From positions 25,868,028 to 25,932,027 of the forward strand of contig CM042966.1 of the NCBI GenBank assembly GCA_023678885.1: a stretch of DNA of 64,000 nt. The letters run 5' to 3'. The position numbers and the translations under genes were made by a program. The stretch's first letter is position 1, and each line of letters opens with the position of its first letter. Below the pieces are notes generated by a model, which searched no databases, was not told where the DNA came from, and saw only the letters and a list, made by a program, of their open reading frames with translations. Shown here one piece after another: positions 57,837 through 64,000 of the stretch. The stretch comes from Pogostemon cablin. Taxonomy: Eukaryota; Streptophyta; Magnoliopsida; Lamiales; Lamiaceae.

Positions 57837-59430
57837 CAAACGTACAGAAGGTGAACTGAAAAGGACGAGTGCATTGCTTTCTAAATCTTCTTTCTACGTC
57901 TCTGTTGTGTATATTTTACCCAGCAATTTACACCTTTGGTTCTATAATCAGTATTTCCTTGAGATTTTCTTTACCCTTTCCTATAAGCTTGTAGCAGAAT
58001 CTCAAGTAAACAAATGCCATAAGCAGTTTTCAGGATTTCCCCTGATAATGTATCCTTGTACTACAGCAGTATGCGCATTTCTTTGATTTCTCCTATCATG
58101 TTTTCACCTTGACCTATAAGTTTATAATAATAATCTCAAGTAGAAAGAGTTGTATGCAGTTTTTAAGATCTCCCCTGATAATCCAACTACAGTTGCATAC
58201 ATTTGTTTCAGTTGTCTTCTTACATGTCAGTTTGTAGCATAATCCCAAGTAGATAGTGCTATATGCAATTTTAAGGATCTAACTTTAAAGTTCTACAAAC
58301 TACAGCTATTATTGCACGTTTTGTTGTAACCTCAACCTACAACTCCATGTTAAGGAAAAATGGGAAGAAAAACATTAATTTCTCCATAATACAATATTTG
58401 GATTTCCGGGCCCAAATAGCTGAACCATGAATTTTTCAGATGTATAAATTCAGTGTGGTAATTGCTAAGGCATCCTTTTCACTTTGCAGAAACCTGGAAA
58501 TTAATCATAGGGGAAAAGCTAAGGGAAAGAAAAAGGAGGGGGAACTCTGAAAAAATTGCATATCAAATGCAAAGTTGATGTTATCATTTTAAGAAAGATA
58601 AAGGGTGATTCATGTAGCAAAAGTGTCCCGAATATGACCATGTAATGTTATTTATATATCCATAAAATAAAACAAAAGGAATCCCCACTTTTAATTAAGC
58701 AGCAAAACCCAGAAACTAACTAGTGGAGCTAATTCGATCCTCACATATTTATCATCGCACTTGTATAAATGAGTGTTAAAGCAGGGTTGTCATATTTCAC
58801 ACTAGAAAAGGGACTAATTATATGTATTACATGATCTATTCATGCTTGTAAAGGAGTGTATATAGCCCAACCACTTGAAATCTCACATTCACACATCAAA
58901 ATAAGGAAATTCCTCAAGATTAGCAAACTTCACCAGATCACTGAGTTTTGATTAGAGTCATGTTTCCTCATCAATTTTTACATAAATAACCAAGAACTCA
59001 TATGAAGCCTGTCTTAATAATATAGCAGAAGAGTTTGCCTCACCGAGTACTTATATTCATAAAGTAAATATAAGCTTGTTGCGTTCTAAAACAATGGCCA
59101 ACAAATCACGCATGTTTTATTATGTATTGCAAGAGATAAAATTGGGAGCAGGAGCATACCATAGCTAAAGCCTAAAGATGGTAAAATCAGCTGTTAATAT
59201 TTGAACTCCAAATAACTCATCAAGATAAGAAGAAAAGAGTAAGATTCATACAACACAAGCATAGTCCATAATCCTGGGCACATAATTTTTTAGCAACTTC
59301 GATGGAACAAAATTCTCATTCTACCACTAAAACACATTCAGGGACCACAAAATTCTACAAGTAAATTAATCATCAACTTGGAATGCATTAGTTTAATAAT
59401 CTCAAACAATCTTTGTTAACAGAGTAATTT

Positions 59431-60235
59431 TTTTTTTAGCTTAAACAATAAAAGATCATCTTCAATCATAGTTCAGATTCTGAATTATATTAATTATTTT
59501 TTAATTAAATCTTAAATATTTAAATTCATTATCTATTTAAATACTTATAATAGTATTGTGAGATAAAAAAAAACTATTATTCAATTTTTTAAATAAAATG
59601 TAAGATAAATATTTTATAAAGTAAATAAAATAGTTTATTACTATAGGATACACACTTTAGAGCTTAAATACTCCTAACTACATTGAAAAGAAAAAATTAC
59701 CACCCACTACACAAATTAATAGTAAAGATTCCAAATTACCCTTAATTAAACCAGAAATTTCCAATGATTTCTTTTACGTAGTCTCCGTCTCTCTCCTGAA
59801 ATATCTCTCTCCAAATATTCTCTGTAAACTCTCAATCTCGATTACGCTCTGCGCGGATTTCTCCAATCCGGCGGCAGCCAATCTCGATTCTGCACTGCGC
59901 GGATTTCTCCACTAACGAATTTCTCCAATACAGCGGCAGCAGCAGTGGAGGAGGGGCGGCGCGTGGGTTGGAATCGCCGCCGGTGGACACGGTGGAAGCA
60001 AGCCTCCATCCCTTTCCATTGGGAGCAATGCCTGTGAAACCTTAACAGATTCGCCATTATTCCCCCTTTGTTTTTAGCTCCGTGTGACCCTAGATGTGTC
60101 TCCTCTTTAATGGAAGTTATTTATTGCTCCCCTTTTTTTCTCCTAATTAGGAATTTTTTTAATGCATTATTTTGGAAATTGAAAACGAATTGTTTGTTGT
60201 AGCAGAGTGGTGAGATATACTACAAAAATTAGAGA
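59431..60235. other. Spacer; GC-richer block with a doubled motif
   Basis: AT-rich to about 59830, then a GC-richer block to 60060 with CTGCGCGGATTTCTCCA repeated at about 59850 and 59897. The minus frame 59842-60057 has no recognisable family. Confidence 0.4.
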
Positions 60236-60472
60236 ATGGGGATGACGGCGGCGGAGGATCCACGGACGATGGCGACGGAGAAGTATACCGAATGTTACTG
60301 GGATGAGGAGGACGACAGCTTAAACGACAGCAAAGGGTCTTCCTCCGAAACGTTGTCGTCTTCGTCGAGAGAGCAATGGAGTGGTAACAATTATTATTAT
60401 AATCAAGAACATGAGATTATAATATACAGCTATGATGTTTTATCCCTTGATACCTCGACTTATTTTGTATAG
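60236..60472 (+). CDS. Hypothetical acidic reading frame, uncertain
   Basis: Frame of 78 codons: MGMTAAEDPRTMATEKYTEC, then an acidic and serine-rich stretch (YWDEEDDSLNDSKGSSSETL, SSSSREQWSG). Composition over the first 48 codons is coding-like. A donor-like GTAACA follows after SG, so this could be the first exon of a gene whose later exons I cannot find, or a gene fragment. Function unknown. Confidence 0.3.
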   Translation: MGMTAAEDPRTMATEKYTECYWDEEDDSLNDSKGSSSETLSSSSREQWSGNNYYYNQEHEIIIYSYDVLSLDTSTYFV

Positions 60473-60784
60473 GCATTTTATAGAAAGGCATGGGGAGGTG
60501 ATAGCATTATACAAGAATATATGCACAGTTATCGATTTCGCAGTTTGCTATGCTTAAACATATGTCATGTTGGAGGAATCGCTCTTGCCTGAAAAGTTGA
60601 ACGTTGGTTTTCAAGCCATTGTAAATGTGGCATTGGGTCAATTATTTTACAAACATAATTTTGCCGAGTGATCATTGTTGAAGGTGTCTGCAAATTTTCT
60701 TCCTATTCCCATTTATTTTGAAGTTACGTTTCCCTGTATCAATTTTTTTTCAATGGGAGCATATGATGTAAATGATACACAAAA

Positions 60785-61085
60785 TAAAATGTGAAAAAAA
60801 GGCAAAAATATAAAATATGTAGAAAAGAATGTACAAACAAAATTGTGCAAAAAATATTCGCCGGACTGCTACCTGACTTCCGCCGGAACTTAAAATGTGC
60901 AAGCAAAATGTGTAAAAACAAATTGTGCAAAAAAAATTCGTCAGGCGGCAGTCCGGCTGCCGAACCACCGCCGAAGCTTAAAATGTGAAAAAACAAATTG
61001 TGCAAAAAAAATTGCCGGACCGCCGCCGGAACTTAAAAAATGTGCAAACAAAATGTGCAAAAATAAATTGTGCAAACACAAAGGG
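60785..61085 (+). repeat. Imperfect tandem array, about four units
   Basis: Units of roughly 55-100 bp made of AAATTGTGCAAAAAAAATTC followed by a GC-rich CCGGACCGCCGCCGGAACTT-type piece, then AAAATGTGCAAACAAAATG. The open frames crossing it on both strands are by-products of the array. Confidence 0.75.
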
Positions 61086-61239
61086 GTATTTATGGTATCA
61101 CAATCATAATTGTGTAGTTATGAGTATTAGTACTTTGATTGATGTAGTTTATAGCAATTATGCAATATTTTATGTATCAAATAGTAAGTGACCCTAAATA
61201 AAATTAATAATTTTTAAAAAGAATAATTTAATTAAATGG

Positions 61240-61870
61240 ACATCACTTCTCGTTGAATAGATATCACTATTTATTAAATTATTATCACTTTTTATTCATT
61301 TTATAAATTCTTCATATATAAAATAGTTCAATTGATGGCCGTAAATTTTTTCGTATTACTTTTATTAAAAATATCATTACTTTTTACCTTTAACAATTTA
61401 TTTATGAAAAAATATAATTAGACTATTATTATTATTTTTTTATGGTCAAGAATCACTTAATATTAAAAATGTTATTACTTTTCATCTTCTATATAAATTA
61501 TATACTATACATGAAATAATTCAATAGATGGTTATCACTTTTCATTGACCAATTATCACTTTTTATTAAAAATGTTATTACTTTTTATTTGCCATATTAA
61601 TTGTAATGAAATAGTTCAATAGTTCGATGATCACTTCTTTTTTATTAGATATTACTTTTTATTAAAAATATTACCACATTTTGTTAAAATATTAACACTT
61701 TATCTGTCCTGCAAAGTGTTTATAAAATAATTCAATTAAACAATTATCACTTTTTTTTAAATTAGTTATCACTTTTTATTAAAATGATTATTCCTTTTTA
61801 TCATCATAGAATACTCATAAAATGATTCAATTGGACGGATATCATTTTTATATAATCGTGCAAAGCATTA
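61240..61870 (+). repeat. Degenerate TATCACTTTTTATTAAAAAT repeats
   Basis: Many dispersed units of TATCACTTTTTATT and AAAATNTTATTACTTTTTA, alternating with AAATAGTTCAATAGATGG. They resemble (inverted) the AGTGATAAT units in the long inverted repeat at 10900-11480. Non-coding. Confidence 0.65.
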
Positions 61871-61944
61871 ATTGAACGGTCAAGATTAAAATTGAATTAT
61901 TTTTAAATAGAGTAAAATTGAAAACAAAAGTAAAAGTTTAGGTT

Positions 61945-61965
61945 TGCTTTTATATATATATAGAT
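61945..61965 (-). mobile_element. Helitron-like 5' end
   Basis: Minus strand reads A|TCTATATATATATAAAAGC beginning at 61965, the classical plant Helitron 5' start. The body would extend leftward; it contains GGTCAAGATTAAAATTGAA as in the 18943-21110 zone. No 3' end assigned. Confidence 0.5.
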
Positions 61966-62395
61966 ATTTTATATTTTATTTTATCAATATGTTAATTCAA
62001 TTAAAATTAAAATATAAATTATAGTATACTATATCTTTCTTAAAAAACAGTAGTTGAGTTTAAAGAAAGATTATATCTATTTTTTTTAAATAATTAGATA
62101 TCAATTAAAATAAAAAATTAATATAACTAATAATATAAAGTTAATATATACTCTATTTGTCTTGAATGTCGAATCAAATTTAATGTTAAAAAAAAATAAG
62201 CGTATAACCAATGCAATTTAATTGATAAATATAAAATTATGTTATGTTAAAAAAATACATTTATATATATTATACATTAATAATTAATAATTTTTATAAA
62301 ATACATAAATTCCAATAAATAAATAATTATATATATGTTTGTGGTTAAAATAAAAAAATTAAATATAAAAGTATATAATTGTAATATAATTATTT

Positions 62396-62425
62396 CCGTG
62401 CAACGCACGGATGAGTAATAACTTG
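62396..62425 (+). mobile_element. Helitron-like 3' end (hairpin)
   Basis: CCGTGCAACGCACGG hairpin at 62396-62410, then CTTG|T at 62422-62426. The 400 bases to its left match the 18943-19300 Helitron end, inverted. It sits back to back with the 5' end at 61965, implying a rearranged or nested pair. Confidence 0.55.
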
Positions 62426-62585
62426 TTCATATTAATTATACTGCAGTGAAAATGAGATTTTTTAGTGTGATTTGGGTGGAATCAATTCCACCAAATGAAT
62501 TGGTGAAACCTGTGGTCCCACATTTTTAATTAATTTCTCCTCCTTTATTTATGTTATTTTTTTATTATACTTAAATGATAGACTA

Positions 62586-62880
62586 TTGTATCCTAAATCC
62601 TAAATCCTAGGGATAAATTATCCTAAACCACAATGATAAAATTACAATTATATCCTAAACTCTAAATCCTAGGAATAAATTATACCCTAAACCACAAGGG
62701 TAAAATTACAATTATACCCTAAACCCTAGGGATAAATTATACTCTAAACCGTAAGGGTAAAATTACAATTATACCCTAAACCCTAGGGATAAATTATATC
62801 CTAAACCACTAAGGTAAAATTACAATTATACCTTAAACCCTAAATTCTAAGATTTAAATATACCATAAACCAAAAGAGTG
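62586..62880 (+). repeat. 57-bp satellite-like array with telomere-type motifs
   Basis: Five units, period about 57 bp, built from GGATAAATTATACCCTAAAC and GGGTAAAATTACAATTATAC followed by CCTAAACCCTAG. CCCTAAA is the plant telomere unit, but here it is isolated within a longer period. The two central units are nearly identical and the outer ones decayed. Confidence 0.85.
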
Positions 62881-64000
62881 AAAATTTTAATTATATTCCA
62901 AAAATTAAATAAAAAAGAAAAATAAACAAAAAAGAAGAAGAATAAAACGAAAGAAAAAAAATAGCAGTAACCGTGAAAAAAAATTAGATGAAACAGCAAA
63001 ACACACATTGAAAGTGAAAGAAGGAAGTTGTAAAATTTGAATTTGGTGAATTAACGCTACCCAAATTATTGCCTAGATTCTTTATATAAAAGGGAATAGT
63101 AAATAATACAGGGCTGAATGTTTAGTAATGGGCTCTCCGTATTAGAAGCATTAGCTACCAAACTAGGTAAAAGTCCATATAAGTTTTCTCGTCTCACCAT
63201 ATTATAGGGTACCAAACGGGGTTATTGAGAATTGATTCTCGCGGGCGGTGCGGATCTGCTATCTTGATGGAGCTCATCTCATAAAATGAAATTCGTAAGA
63301 CGGTCTCGTACAAGACTTTATCCAAAAAAAAAAAAAACAACAATTTTTCAGTTTTTCTAGTCAATTAATTTAATAACATTAAGAGAAAATTAATAATTCG
63401 TAATAGTTATTCATACTACTAATAATAATAATAGTAATAATAATAATAATAATAATAATATTCGATAAATAAATAAGAGATACTCTCTTGAAAGACAGGT
63501 TGACACGTTGTTAAGGTATATTCCAGGTAAAATATATGTTTATTAGTAGTTAAAATATATTTGTAGTGAATATACTATAATACTTTAAAAATATACTTTA
63601 ATTCATTATTCATTATACTTTAAAAATACATATTTTAACTACAAATTAACATACTTTTACCTATATAATAGTTATATTTTAACATCAAATCGACCATCTC
63701 AAATAATTGCCGTCTCATAAGAGACTTTATCAATAAAGAATTTGTTAGATTCCAATTTAATAGGGTAAATATCAAAATTAGTCTTGTAAGTATGACTCAT
63801 TCCAACTTTAGTCATTTATTTTCAGCAATTCTCAATTTTGATCATTTTAGTCCACTTTTGGTCATTTTTTCAAACTTTGGTACTTTTTAATCCACTTTTG
63901 GTCCAAAATTTATAAATTTAGGACCAATTTTGGACATTTTTGAACATAAAGGACTAAATTTGGACAAAAAAATATAACTAAATTTGAGAAAATGACTAAA
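62881..64000. other. AT-rich end of window, no gene
   Basis: Purine-rich tract at 62890-63000, an AGACGGTCTCGTACAAGACT string at about 63299 with a relative at about 63708, and from 63770 repeated CCACTTTTGGTC / GGACTAAATTTGGAC strings partly in inverted order. These look like edges of dispersed repeats, but no element boundary could be fixed. Confidence 0.4.
63418..63465. repeat. AAT microsatellite
   Basis: About fifteen AAT/ATA triplets with one or two interruptions. Confidence 0.9.

Larger units (their letters stand above)
54850..59430 (-). repeat. Larger copy of the PAM16 intron and ATG-exon block, interrupted
   Basis: Matches 47280-49355, starting CCTAATTAGACACATCATAG and ending AATCTCAAACAATCTTTG near 59396-59415. 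It includes the equivalent of the ATG exon and its donor (ATG at 59160-59162). It is split at 55222 by the solo LTR 55223-57836. Divergence is moderate, with substitutions and small indels throughout. PAM16 coding exons 2-4 are not present. Confidence 0.88.

Noticed and set aside
62586..62880. Interstitial telomere
   Set aside because: CCCTAAA occurs at most once or twice per 57-bp unit; there is no run of the 7-bp telomere repeat.
1..64000. CRISPR arrays, bacterial promoters or operons, tRNA or rRNA genes
   Set aside because: None seen. The repeated units present are transposon or satellite type, and the tRNA-like strings are retrotransposon primer sites.

Overview
This is a plant nuclear window, almost certainly from a flowering plant and probably a eudicot. 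It has a few intron-containing housekeeping-type genes with GT-AG splice sites, very AT-rich intergenic DNA, and a dense load of plant transposons: Ty3/gypsy chromoviruses, Ty1/copia, CACTA, Helitron, Stowaway-like and Harbinger-like MITEs. Species cannot be told from the sequence. No tRNA, rRNA, CRISPR array or bacterial operon is visible. Genes were read by splicing by eye, so exon edges are predictions.

Genes, left to right. Positions 2-2910 (+) are the 3' two thirds of a copine/BONZAI gene (membrane-binding C2 domain plus copine A domain), cut by the window edge. 22525-22897 (+) is a broken F-box gene. 43152-45581 (+) is a three-exon gene for a 153-residue coiled-coil protein that I cannot name. 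46456-49800 (-) is PAM16, a subunit of the mitochondrial import motor, with a duplicated first exon at about 51020-51130. 53525-54134 (-) is an RNA polymerase III RPC11-type zinc-ribbon gene whose second exon junction does not keep frame as I read it. 60236-60472 holds a weak hypothetical reading frame.

Transposons. 3981-4480 is a short complete Helitron-like element. 6423-8712 is a non-coding CACTA element with its 3-bp target duplication. 10678-11765 is a long inverted repeat. 14430-17061 and 55223-57836 are two 2.6-kb solo LTRs of one family in opposite orientation, each with a perfect 5-bp target duplication. 18235-18877 is a Harbinger-like MITE carrying a nested Stowaway-like MITE. 18943-22170 is a Helitron and AT-rich repeat zone. 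22920-27660 is a decayed gypsy remnant. 27676-41751 is a copia element, and inside one of its LTRs sits a complete 9.06-kb gypsy element (28270-37333). Both nested insertions have clear target duplications, so their order is known.

Region 47280-59430 shows local segmental duplication. The first introns, the exon carrying the start codon and the upstream part of PAM16 recur in partial copies at 54594-54848 and 54850-59430, upstream of the RPC11-type gene on the same strand. One solo LTR landed inside the second copy after duplication. I found no undescribed functional system. The most unusual items are the nested, datable insertions, the PAM16-derived sequence upstream of RPC11, the long inverted repeat, and a set of Helitron-like ends that share a CTTGT instead of the usual CTRRT terminus.
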